From contig NZ_JAANOG010000004.1 in assembly GCF_019923745.1 (NCBI RefSeq), positions 248,001-312,000 on the forward strand: a stretch of 64,000 nucleotides of DNA, written 5' to 3'. The stretch's first letter is position 1. Every line of letters starts with the position of its first letter. The DNA is from Aquirufa aurantiipilula (GTDB lineage: Bacteria > Bacteroidota > Bacteroidia > Cytophagales > Spirosomataceae). The translations under genes were made by a program, and so were the position numbers. The notes beneath the pieces are model-generated. The model had not been told where the DNA came from. It saw only the letters and a list, made by a program, of their open reading frames with translations, and did not search any database. Of this stretch, positions 16,861 through 24,198 are shown piece after piece.

Positions 16861-18129
16861 ATGTTTTCTTATTTCAATGGTGGTATTAAAAACATTTACC
16901 CAAAAAGACACATCGACTTACCTACACTGGTAAGATTGATAAAGAATAATCCTGAGAAACTTAAAATCGAAAAGGTTCGAGAACTTAGAAGGACCGGAAT
17001 GGATTATTCAACCCCTAAGAGTTATTTACCTTACATTACACCCAATTGTTTGGTAAGGATTCGGAATCTAAAAGAATCGGACTATAATCTAATTGCACCA
17101 TCATCATATATCTACTTTGATATTGATGATTATCCCAATTCTCAAAAACTTAAAGACCGGTTCATTGAAGAATATGGTCATATCGCTTCTCTTATTTGTA
17201 TATCATGTAGTGGAGGTGGGATTTCTATCTTCTTCAAGGTGACCAATATTCTCAAAAACGAGAATGACTTCCTTATTGCTCGACAATACATAATTGATAA
17301 CATATTGGTTAATGAGAAGATAGATACCAATGCTGGCGGTATTGCACGTGCTATGTTTATATCTTCAGACCCTGATTTATTCTATAACTATGAGAATGAA
17401 TTAGACATACCGGTGGAATTATTTAAAAAGGGCAGGAATAAGGAAGATAAGTGCCGGTTGGAAGAAAAAAAACCTAAAACTACAATGATACGTATCCATT
17501 GTGCACCTCAAGAACCATTTATACCTATTCCAATCAAGGAAGTTTTAGAGCAATTGATACTGGAAACACCAGTAAATGTAAAGAATCCAGTAGTAGATTA
17601 TAATGAAGTTAATTACGTTGAGATACGTTTTCAATATCTAATTAAAGATACTTTAAAACATAAGACGTTTACCAGTATGATTCACAAGCTACTATTCCTT
17701 AACCCAGTTGCCGATAAACATTTGCTCTTGTCATATCTATATCATGTGAATGAGGAATATACCGGTAATAAGAAGATGGAGCTGCGTGAACTGATGGGTT
17801 TATTTGATACCGTATTTAATGGTGCAACATTCCTTGGAAACTCAAAGGTCAAGCCGGTCTTAAAACGTATCCATTACAACAAGGATTGCGATGCGACATT
17901 TAACAAACGTAAGGTTTCTGGTAAGATTCGAGGTATCCTAAAAGAGAACGAAAGCAAGCTGAAAATTAGGGCCACAATTGAGGAGATGGAAGCCAAAGGT
18001 ATCCCCATTTCCAAGTCAAGTATATCCAAATATTCAGGAATTCACCGGGGAACTATCATAAAACACATGGATACGGACCTTCATGACATAAAAAAAATTA
18101 TAGACGAAATCAACGATTCAATTGAATAG
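16861..18129 (+). CDS. VirE_N/BT4734-type primase-like protein with C-terminal helix-turn-helix
   Basis: The protein has 422 residues. Residues about 1-185 match the BT4734/VirE N-terminal family of Bacteroidota mobile elements: VREL...TPKSYLPYITP, the acidic strand YIYFDIDDY (about 83-91) and CISCSGGGISIFFKV (about 118-132), a primase-like fold in which the Asp pair would bind metal. The VirE helicase part that often follows is absent. Instead the C-terminus (about 360-410) reads as a helix-turn-helix (PISKSSISKYSGIHRGTIIK). A role in element replication is inferred. No clear ribosome binding site is visible. Confidence 0.7.
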   Translation: MFSYFNGGIKNIYPKRHIDLPTLVRLIKNNPEKLKIEKVRELRRTGMDYSTPKSYLPYITPNCLVRIRNLKESDYNLIAPSSYIYFDIDDYPNSQKLKDRFIEEYGHIASLICISCSGGGISIFFKVTNILKNENDFLIARQYIIDNILVNEKIDTNAGGIARAMFISSDPDLFYNYENELDIPVELFKKGRNKEDKCRLEEKKPKTTMIRIHCAPQEPFIPIPIKEVLEQLILETPVNVKNPVVDYNEVNYVEIRFQYLIKDTLKHKTFTSMIHKLLFLNPVADKHLLLSYLYHVNEEYTGNKKMELRELMGLFDTVFNGATFLGNSKVKPVLKRIHYNKDCDATFNKRKVSGKIRGILKENESKLKIRATIEEMEAKGIPISKSSISKYSGIHRGTIIKHMDTDLHDIKKIIDEINDSIE

Positions 18130-18169
18130 TGGCACATTTGGCCTTCGTTTAAATTACAAGAAGAAAAAA

Positions 18170-18182
18170 GTTGACAAAATAA
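18170..18182 (+). promoter_or_regulatory. GTTGACAAAATA motif, copy 1
   Basis: GTTGACAAAATA lies directly upstream of the promoter of the 249-residue gene. A second exact copy lies at 19027-19038 upstream of the ParB-methyltransferase gene. It may be a shared operator or a -35-like element. Confidence 0.45.
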
Positions 18183-18214
18183 TTTGTATGAAAATAAAAC
18201 TTCATATACATTTG
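18183..18214 (+). promoter_or_regulatory. Bacteroidota-type promoter
   Basis: TTTG at 18183-18186 and TACATTTG at 18207-18214 are spaced by 20 bp, an exact fit to the Bacteroidota consensus. Transcription would start near 18220, which rules out the longer frame from the TTG at 18184 and supports the ATG at 18232. Confidence 0.7.
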
Positions 18215-18231
18215 TAAAAAATTACAAGGGA

Positions 18232-18981
18232 ATGAAAAATAAGGATTCGGATAATAAGGAGCTAAAGAATAAAAACCTTAAGATGTTGACAGAGGATTTG
18301 GCAACATTAGACTTCATTAATGGGAAGTCATTCATGGCATTTCCCGCTGATGAAATTGAAGGTATGACATTACCTCAAATGATTTCTGCATACGAGTCAG
18401 GTAAGTTCTCCGCTAATATTTTAGATGGGTTCAGAAAGAAGGTGTTTGCTGAACGTGATAGACTGGTTCAAGATGTTTTGAATTTTTACACATCGAAACT
18501 TGAATTCAAGGATGCTGAGTCTTCGATGTCACCGGAAGAAATATTTCAAGTAATTGAAGAAAAGAAGATTCGCGTAAGACGACTAACAATGGTTCTTAAA
18601 CCTGATTGCTATCAAACGATTACCAAAAAGGCTAACGGTGATGAATATGACTTGGTTAAACTAAACTGGATTGATGATGACGGTAACAAGTTCATCAAGG
18701 TCTCGAAGACATTTGGCCTGAAAGGAAAATTGGGTTTAGAGTTTTCCATGAAAAAAGTACTTAAAGACTACTTTATGACTGAAGCTGAACAAGTAACGGA
18801 TTGGAAACAATTACAAAAGTTTGCCAGAGCAGTTAGAGCTGACCATGTTGCATCAATTGATGGTAAGACGTGGGTTTTTGAGTTCAAACTTAGTGACAAG
18901 AACGAGTTCATCAAAACAGCGTTAAGGTTTGAGTTGTGGGATAACTACTATCAAACATATCTTAACACAGGAAAGAATTAA
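18232..18981 (+). CDS. Hypothetical protein of the mobile element
   Basis: This protein has 249 residues from the ATG chosen because the upstream in-frame TTG lies inside the promoter. It is hydrophilic with no signal peptide. Recognisable stretches are FMAFPADEIEGMTLPQMI, MSPEEIFQVIEEKKIRVRRL and KFIKVSKTFGLKGKLGLEF. The last part (AVRADHVASIDGKTWVFEF) resembles a small beta-sheet domain. I cannot assign a family. It has its own promoter and terminator, so it is a single-gene unit between the primase-like gene and the methyltransferase. Confidence 0.6.
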   Translation: MKNKDSDNKELKNKNLKMLTEDLATLDFINGKSFMAFPADEIEGMTLPQMISAYESGKFSANILDGFRKKVFAERDRLVQDVLNFYTSKLEFKDAESSMSPEEIFQVIEEKKIRVRRLTMVLKPDCYQTITKKANGDEYDLVKLNWIDDDGNKFIKVSKTFGLKGKLGLEFSMKKVLKDYFMTEAEQVTDWKQLQKFARAVRADHVASIDGKTWVFEFKLSDKNEFIKTALRFELWDNYYQTYLNTGKN

Positions 18982-19012
18982 AAAAAACGAGACGGATGAA
19001 AGTCCGTTTTTT
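18981..19012 (+). terminator. Intrinsic terminator
   Basis: AAAAAACG-AG-AC pairs with GTCCGTTTTTT across a short loop with one bulge and ends in a run of six T. It begins at the stop codon of the 249-residue gene. Confidence 0.7.
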
Positions 19013-19026
19013 AAGACCCAAATATG

Positions 19027-19039
19027 GTTGACAAAATAT
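19027..19039 (+). promoter_or_regulatory. GTTGACAAAATA motif, copy 2
   Basis: The same 12-bp string as at 18170 lies 58 bp upstream of the ParB-methyltransferase ATG, just after a terminator. No clear TAnnTTTG element follows at the normal distance, so the promoter itself is uncertain. Confidence 0.4.
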
Positions 19040-19084
19040 TTTACCAACTTTTAATCAGATTTATTAACAATTAAATTTTAACGC

Positions 19085-20608
19085 ATGAAAAATGTAATTA
19101 ATGTTGAAGTTATCGAAGTCGATAATATCAAAATTCACCCTTTGCTTGAGCAATTTGTGAAACCAAAAAAGAAGGACCACATCGAATACACCATGAATCG
19201 ATTGGGTCAGTTTACACCACTACTTGGTAATCTTGTTGGAGATACCTTTTATGTTACAGACGGAATCGTCAGATTGGAAGTTGCGAAATCCTTAGGATTG
19301 AAAACTTTGCAATGTCTGCACATTAACATTCCTGATGAGGATGTGGTAAAAATCAGATTAACCAGTAATCAGCGAACCAAAATGTCATACAGTGAGATGA
19401 TGCATTATGGAGAGCATATGTTAGGACTTATCGGGAAATCTCAAGGTAAGAAAAGAGATTTAATGGGTTTTGATTTTATCGACAAGGATGAACATTATGG
19501 ACTTATTGGTAAAGGGAGATGGGAGTTGGTTTGCCACTTGCTAGACCTTTCAATTTGTGCATCAACATTAAGAAAGTTAATGGAAATCAAATGGTTTGAA
19601 GATGAGAATCCAGGGAATAAGGTAGGAATTATGGCTGGATTGGAAAATGGACTATTTACCATCTCAAAAGCACATGATTTACTTGAAGATAAGATTAAGA
19701 AAGAATCTAAAATCGAGGAGAGAAAACGTAGAGACTATGAAGGAAAAGTAAATGACGTCAGCTTTCATTTGTTCAACACTTCGTCATTTGACCTATCAAA
19801 TATCCCTGATGGAAGTATGAGAATGTTCATCCAATCACCACCATATTTTCAGCTTCGTGAATACAGAAATCAACCTGATTATTTTATCCATGGTCAGGAA
19901 GAAACCTTGGCTGATTACATTAAGAACGAGGTTAAGTTTTATCAAGGAGCTAAAAGAAAGTTGCTTCCAAATGGAGTGATTGTGATTATCATTGGTGAGA
20001 CTTACAGAGATGGTTATCAAGGTGTTTGTACCAAATTAGAAACTGCACTTGCTGAGGATGGGTGGTATATCCATGATGTAAACACATTTGTGAAGACAAA
20101 TCAAAAGGCTACACCTCACGTGGCAAGATTTCTGAATTCAAAAGAAACCATCATCGTAGCAGGTTTAAAACCTGCAAATGAAACGCTATTCAATGACGTT
20201 ACAAGACCCTCTTCAATCGGAGAATTCAAAGTGATTCCTGGTTCTTCAAGAACTACGGGAGGTAAAGGTTATTCAATGGCTTCTCCTGAGTCATCAATTA
20301 CTAATGTCTTTATTGAGTCTGTATTTCAAAAGTCAGAATACGCGGATGTGGAAGATGAATTTTATCACCAGGCCCCAACATCTGTTAACATTTATGAGAA
20401 ATTCATCCTTGGGTATAGTAATCCGGGTGAAAATGTAGGGGATTTATTCGTAGGCAGTGGTTCGGGACTGGAATCGGCAATTTTAAATGGTAGAAATGGG
20501 TTCGGCTGGGACGTTGACCATGAGTCAATTGATTTTTGTAATAAACGTCTTACAAAGCGTCTTGAAGAAAGAGAACAAGCGAAAATCGAATTATCGATTG
20601 CCGCATAA
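19085..20608 (+). CDS. ParB-like domain fused to a DNA methyltransferase (N4-cytosine/N6-adenine type)
   Basis: The protein has 507 residues. Residues 1-110 form a ParB/sulfiredoxin-like domain (VIEVDNIKIHPLLEQF, FYVTDGIVRLEVAKSLGLKTLQ). A linker helical region follows (110-225). Residues 230-500 are a beta-class methyltransferase in which the catalytic motif SPPY (251-254) comes before the SAM-binding motif DLFVGSGSG (453-461) and GFGWDVD. SPPY rather than DPPY favours N4-cytosine methylation. No restriction endonuclease gene is adjacent. Such ParB-methyltransferase fusions occur in phages and integrative elements; protecting or marking element DNA is an inferred role. Confidence 0.8.
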   Translation: MKNVINVEVIEVDNIKIHPLLEQFVKPKKKDHIEYTMNRLGQFTPLLGNLVGDTFYVTDGIVRLEVAKSLGLKTLQCLHINIPDEDVVKIRLTSNQRTKMSYSEMMHYGEHMLGLIGKSQGKKRDLMGFDFIDKDEHYGLIGKGRWELVCHLLDLSICASTLRKLMEIKWFEDENPGNKVGIMAGLENGLFTISKAHDLLEDKIKKESKIEERKRRDYEGKVNDVSFHLFNTSSFDLSNIPDGSMRMFIQSPPYFQLREYRNQPDYFIHGQEETLADYIKNEVKFYQGAKRKLLPNGVIVIIIGETYRDGYQGVCTKLETALAEDGWYIHDVNTFVKTNQKATPHVARFLNSKETIIVAGLKPANETLFNDVTRPSSIGEFKVIPGSSRTTGGKGYSMASPESSITNVFIESVFQKSEYADVEDEFYHQAPTSVNIYEKFILGYSNPGENVGDLFVGSGSGLESAILNGRNGFGWDVDHESIDFCNKRLTKRLEEREQAKIELSIAA

Positions 20609-20671
20609 AGATAGTGCCAACCTTGGAGTGTATAAATTTCAAACTCCGCTAAACAATTTAAATTTTAAATT

Positions 20672-20899
20672 ATGAAAAAAGTTACCGCTGTGTGCTCATT
20701 TTCCATTTTTTGTTACACACAAGTTGATGTATCGGATGATTTTGAGTTTGAATCTTCTGACCCCTCTGAGAGAATTGATGAATTGGAGTCTCTTTTGGGT
20801 GTAAGATTTGATGAACTTATTCCTGAGCCTCAAGTGAAAGCACATGAATCTATTAATGATTTGACTTTTGATATGTGGTATGATGTCTCCGTGGACTAA
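20672..20899 (+). CDS. Small acidic hypothetical protein
   Basis: This 75-residue protein begins with a weakly hydrophobic stretch (MKKVTAVCSFSIFCYTQVDV) and is strongly acidic afterwards (DDFEFESSDPSERIDELESL). It is unrecognised. A small, very acidic protein in a mobile element could be a DNA mimic, but nothing in the sequence proves it. It lies 63 bp after the methyltransferase. Confidence 0.45.
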   Translation: MKKVTAVCSFSIFCYTQVDVSDDFEFESSDPSERIDELESLLGVRFDELIPEPQVKAHESINDLTFDMWYDVSVD

Positions 20900-20976
20900 T
20901 TATTAACGGCAGATAAAAGAGAAAAATTGGGATTTACAGGTGTTTAATCTCTCATTAAAGTTTCAAAAAATAGTAT

Positions 20977-21234
20977 ATGAAATCACAAAATTTTAACAAA
21001 GACAAACGATTAGTCAAAGAACAACTTGAGAAGAGAGGATTTGATTTTAAGTTAAAAATCTTTTTAGAAACAAATAGAGGATTTTTGGAGAAACGAGGTC
21101 GATTCTTTAGTGATGAAGATTGGGAGAAACAAATGAAATTATATGATAGGATGGTACTTGAATACAGAAATCACCCTTTGTACTATGTTATCAAAAAATC
21201 TCCCAAAATGGTACATCACAAAAATGTTAAATGA
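20977..21234 (+). CDS. Small basic hypothetical protein
   Basis: This 85-residue protein is rich in Lys, Arg and aromatics (KDKRLVKEQLEKRGFDFKLK, FFSDEDWEKQMKLYDRMVLE). It is helical by eye, has no signal peptide, and is unrecognised. It follows the acidic 75-residue gene in the same direction. Confidence 0.45.
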   Translation: MKSQNFNKDKRLVKEQLEKRGFDFKLKIFLETNRGFLEKRGRFFSDEDWEKQMKLYDRMVLEYRNHPLYYVIKKSPKMVHHKNVK

Positions 21235-21316
21235 CAATTTGAAGTACCAATATGAAATTAAAGGGACTTGGAATGTAATAGTTATTTATTGAGTTTTAAT
21301 TAAGAAAAGCTGGTAA

Positions 21317-21404
21317 AAGCCAATGCAGTTGAAAATACAGAAAAGGCTTATCATTGCATTGAATGTCCTTTTTGTATTAAATATTGCCTCCAATTAAAGG
21401 ACAT
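21317..21404 (+). other. Structured intergenic segment
   Basis: AAGCC/GGCTT (21317-21321 with 21345-21349) and AATGCA/TGCATT (21322-21327 with 21355-21360) interleave, and ATGTCCTTT (21363-21371) pairs perfectly with AAAGGACAT (21396-21404). It may be a terminator plus leader structure for the next gene. Confidence 0.35.
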
Positions 21405-21407
21405 AAA

Positions 21408-21752
21408 GTGAAAACAAATAATGAAGTTTTAGTGGATTTGAAGGAGGCCATCCAACCAGGTGGTCTCCAGTCAAACCTTGGTTACAATCAAGGTACTTCA
21501 AGAATTTCTATTAAAGAGCTTCACATTAAAAAAGGACACCATTGTAAACTGAATGACATCCTATTTTTCTGTCAAAAAATAGAAAATGGGGAAGTATTAG
21601 AACCAATAGAAGTCAATCAAAATAACCTGATTGTAGATGGGGTAAAACGATACTTTGCCTACAAGAGGTTGAAGTACAGCTTCGTTCAAGTTAAGGTAAG
21701 TAATGTATTCATTGAGGAGTTCATAGGCGATGGATTTAAAATAATTAAGTAA
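21408..21752 (+). CDS. ParB-like domain protein
   Basis: The frame encodes about 114 residues from a GTG start (MKTNNEVLVDLKEAIQ). An in-frame TTG 24 bp upstream is possible but lies inside the loop of the hairpin at 21363-21404. The C-terminal half shows a ParB/sulfiredoxin pattern: EVLEPIEVNQNNLIVDGVKR then YFAYKRLKYSFVQVKV. It lacks the helix-turn-helix of true partition ParB. Its stop is 5 bp before the recombinase ATG, so the two are probably co-transcribed and it may modulate integration or excision. Confidence 0.55.
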   Translation: MKTNNEVLVDLKEAIQPGGLQSNLGYNQGTSRISIKELHIKKGHHCKLNDILFFCQKIENGEVLEPIEVNQNNLIVDGVKRYFAYKRLKYSFVQVKVSNVFIEEFIGDGFKIIK

Positions 21753-21757
21753 GAGTC

Positions 21758-23284
21758 ATGTACCAGTTTTTTTCATTAAGAAAGTCTCAAAAAGACAAGA
21801 ACACAGGAACCATCATTGAAAGTATTTTCGATGATAGAACACCCGTATCAAGAAAGTCAATTGGTTATAAAATACCGGTTAAACTTTGGGATGGGAACAA
21901 TGAAAAAGTTAAGGTGAACGAAGAGGTGGATTACATTCTAATCAACAGTAGGATTCAAATGTTAAAAAACCAATTCAGTCAAAAAATTAAAACGCAGAAG
22001 AAATTTGACTACCAAACACCAACGTTAGTTGCTGAGAAAGAGATATGTTTTATTGAGTTCTGCAGGGAGATACTGGTAAAGGATTACGATTCTATCGCAA
22101 CCCAAAACAAGTACACCACCATCGTCAATTCTATGGTTCTCTTCATCAAGGACCGCTACAACTTAGATAGACTTCCAATTGAAATTTTGCGTCGGTTTGA
22201 CTTTATCTATGAGTATGCAATATTCATTGCAAAGCAAACCAATCGAATTAAGGACCCAACCGCTACAAAGAAAAACAACACGAGGTTCAACTACATTGTG
22301 GTAATCCAAACTCTTGTCAGGAAGTTTAATCAACATCATCCGCACCTTGAGACGATAAAGACGGACCATTACATTATCCAAGTACCAAAAAAGAACCTGG
22401 AGAAGATAAAGTCTCGCATGTTGAAAAAGGATGAAATAGATAAGATTATCAACTATCAGGAGATGGATGGTAAAAAGAGAATTAAGACAATGGAAGGGAA
22501 GTATCAGTTCCTATTTCAATTTTTTACCTCAGGTCTTCGTGTATCAGATATTCTGCTAATGAACTTTAAACATTTCGTAGATGGACGACTTGAATTGATT
22601 ATTCAAAAGAACGATGATTTGTTATCTGTTCCTTTCTCCTTCAAATCTGCGAAGTTACTCTCTTACTTTTACCCAAAGGAATTTCAACAAGCCTTGGAAT
22701 TAAATCCAATTGGTCAGTTAAATCTAAGCGTGATAGAATTAGAAACATTACTCAATATCCATACCGACAAGGATTTCGGTTCTTTGACGGTCTTGGACGT
22801 TGTCAATCTTAACAACCATCTTAAAAGAAACAAGTTTGGTGATTACTGTGAGGAGGTAATGATTATAGATGGTTTAATCCGTAGAATGGAGTCAATGGTT
22901 GCCTACTCAATGTGTGAAATCATGGGGGAGAAAGAACCAGGACATGTATTTGATTATCTCCCTTATGAGGAATTTAAAGATTTGAAGATTTTTGACAAGA
23001 AAAGGTTGAACCGAGACCAAATAAAACTACTGACAAGAGGTCGTTCCCGGTATAACTCAAAATTGCGAAGAATCGGAAGAGATTTGGGTATTAAGGAACT
23101 TTCAAGTCATGTTAGTCGCCATTCATTTGCTTACCACATGTTAGAGAGTGGTGCTTCAATTGAAGAGATTTCTTTTGCCCTTGGTCATGCAACGGTTCAA
23201 CAAACACAAGGGTATTTGAAGCAGTTTCCACAGAAATTTGCTGACAAGGCAATCAAGGTCTTCGAGGACAGCTTTGAACTTTAG
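21758..23284 (+). CDS. Tyrosine recombinase (integrase) of the tRNA-Arg element
   Basis: The protein has 508 residues. It starts with an arm-type DNA-binding region (SLRKSQKDKNTGTIIESIFD), then a core-binding helical domain (about 90-200). The catalytic residues are visible: Arg261 in SGLRVSD, His451 and Arg454 in SSHVSRHSF, His477 in LGHATVQQT and Tyr486 in QGYLKQF. About 190 residues separate Arg261 from His451, roughly twice the XerC spacing, so the catalytic domain has an insertion of near 100 residues. The gene ends 105 bp from the 3' end of tRNA-Arg, the usual place for an integrase at its attachment site. Confidence 0.93.
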   Translation: MYQFFSLRKSQKDKNTGTIIESIFDDRTPVSRKSIGYKIPVKLWDGNNEKVKVNEEVDYILINSRIQMLKNQFSQKIKTQKKFDYQTPTLVAEKEICFIEFCREILVKDYDSIATQNKYTTIVNSMVLFIKDRYNLDRLPIEILRRFDFIYEYAIFIAKQTNRIKDPTATKKNNTRFNYIVVIQTLVRKFNQHHPHLETIKTDHYIIQVPKKNLEKIKSRMLKKDEIDKIINYQEMDGKKRIKTMEGKYQFLFQFFTSGLRVSDILLMNFKHFVDGRLELIIQKNDDLLSVPFSFKSAKLLSYFYPKEFQQALELNPIGQLNLSVIELETLLNIHTDKDFGSLTVLDVVNLNNHLKRNKFGDYCEEVMIIDGLIRRMESMVAYSMCEIMGEKEPGHVFDYLPYEEFKDLKIFDKKRLNRDQIKLLTRGRSRYNSKLRRIGRDLGIKELSSHVSRHSFAYHMLESGASIEEISFALGHATVQQTQGYLKQFPQKFADKAIKVFEDSFEL

Positions 23285-23337
23285 ATTCATTTGCTACACA
23301 AATCTGCTTCACAAGTTCCCTTTTCACCTAAAATACA

Positions 23338-23368
23338 AAAGGACATCTCATTGCGAAATGTCCTTTTT
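23338..23368 (+). terminator. Intrinsic terminator of the recombinase gene
   Basis: AAAGGACAT (23338-23346) pairs with ATGTCCTTT (23358-23366) around an 11-nt loop and is followed by TT. The same stem sequences occur upstream at 21363-21404. Confidence 0.75.
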
Positions 23369-23389
23369 GGTTGACCAGAGGTCATTTTG

Positions 23390-23461
23390 TAGCCCCGGCA
23401 GGAATCGAACCTGCATCTTAGGTACCGGAAACCTACATTCTATCCATTGAACTACGGAGCC
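23390..23461 (-). tRNA. tRNA-Arg(CCG)
   Basis: Read on the minus strand, GGCTCCG begins a full cloverleaf: D arm GTTC...GAAT, anticodon arm TAGGT-TTCCGGT-ACCTA with anticodon CCG (reads CGG, Arg), T arm GCAGG-TTCGATT-CCTGC and acceptor CGGGGCT-A. The length is 72 nt and CCA is not encoded. The acceptor stem has two G-T pairs (1-72 and 4-69), unusual for a tRNA, which may reflect a 3' end supplied by the integrated element. The 3' end faces the recombinase gene. Confidence 0.92.
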
Positions 23462-23473
23462 AAGGGGTTAAAA

Positions 23474-24196
23474 TTACGAAAACTTCTCCAACTGTTTAAC
23501 AAGCACTCCGAAATCTTTCGGGTAAGGGGCTTCCACCGCAATAGGGCTACCATCCAATAAATTGAAACTCAAACTATGAGCATGCAGCGCTACGCGACGA
23601 ATTAAAGGGAGTTCTTCTGTGTCTTGTTTGAGATGAAACTTCTTCTTCAATTCCGATAAAAAGATATCCTTACCGCCGTACATGGAATCAGCCACAATCG
23701 GTGCTTTCAAGCAGGCCAAGTGAATTCGAATTTGGTGCATACGTCCTGTAATTGGCATACATTCCACCAAAGTATAATTTTTATAAACTTTCAAAGTTTG
23801 AAACCAAGTTTCGGCATGTTTTCCTTTTGCACGATCTATGACCACAATTCCGTCTTTCAAAGGTAGAATGGGTAAATTGACCAGCATTCCATCCCAATCA
23901 TGCATACCTTCTACCACGGCGTGATAGCGTTTGGCCGTTTCCCGATGTTCAAATTGCATGGAAATATGTCGGTATGCCTCTGGATTTTTGGCAATCACCA
24001 ATGCCCCCGAAGTCTCTTTATCAAGACGGTGTCCCACTTGTGCATCATCGGAATAGGCCTTGGCCAATCGTAAAATGTTAGGAGCAAACACATCCTTGCG
24101 TTCATCCAAGGTGGAGATTCCAGAAGGTTTATTGATGACAAAAAAATCGCTGTTTTCGAAAAGGATAGCGTCCTCTATTTTCCATTTCATAGACAA
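23474..24196 (-). CDS. RluA-family RNA pseudouridine synthase
   Basis: The protein has 240 residues. It carries the catalytic motif GHRLDKETSG with Asp59, the earlier VINKPSGISTL stretch and the C-terminal TGRMHQIRIHLA motif of the RluA/RsuA-like group. It would convert uridine to pseudouridine in rRNA or tRNA; the exact target cannot be read from sequence. There is no S4 domain. It lies 2 bp after anmK, so both are co-transcribed. Confidence 0.9.
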   Translation of the reverse strand: MSMKWKIEDAILFENSDFFVINKPSGISTLDERKDVFAPNILRLAKAYSDDAQVGHRLDKETSGALVIAKNPEAYRHISMQFEHRETAKRYHAVVEGMHDWDGMLVNLPILPLKDGIVVIDRAKGKHAETWFQTLKVYKNYTLVECMPITGRMHQIRIHLACLKAPIVADSMYGGKDIFLSELKKKFHLKQDTEELPLIRRVALHAHSLSFNLLDGSPIAVEAPYPKDFGVLVKQLEKFS

Positions 24197-24198
24197 AT

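Noticed and set aside
18184-18231. TTG-initiated extension of the 249-residue protein
   Set aside because: The segment contains a consensus promoter; the ATG at 18232 is a better start.
23238-23450. 70-residue frame across the integrase end and tRNA-Arg
   Set aside because: It runs through a terminator and a tRNA gene, so it is not a protein gene.
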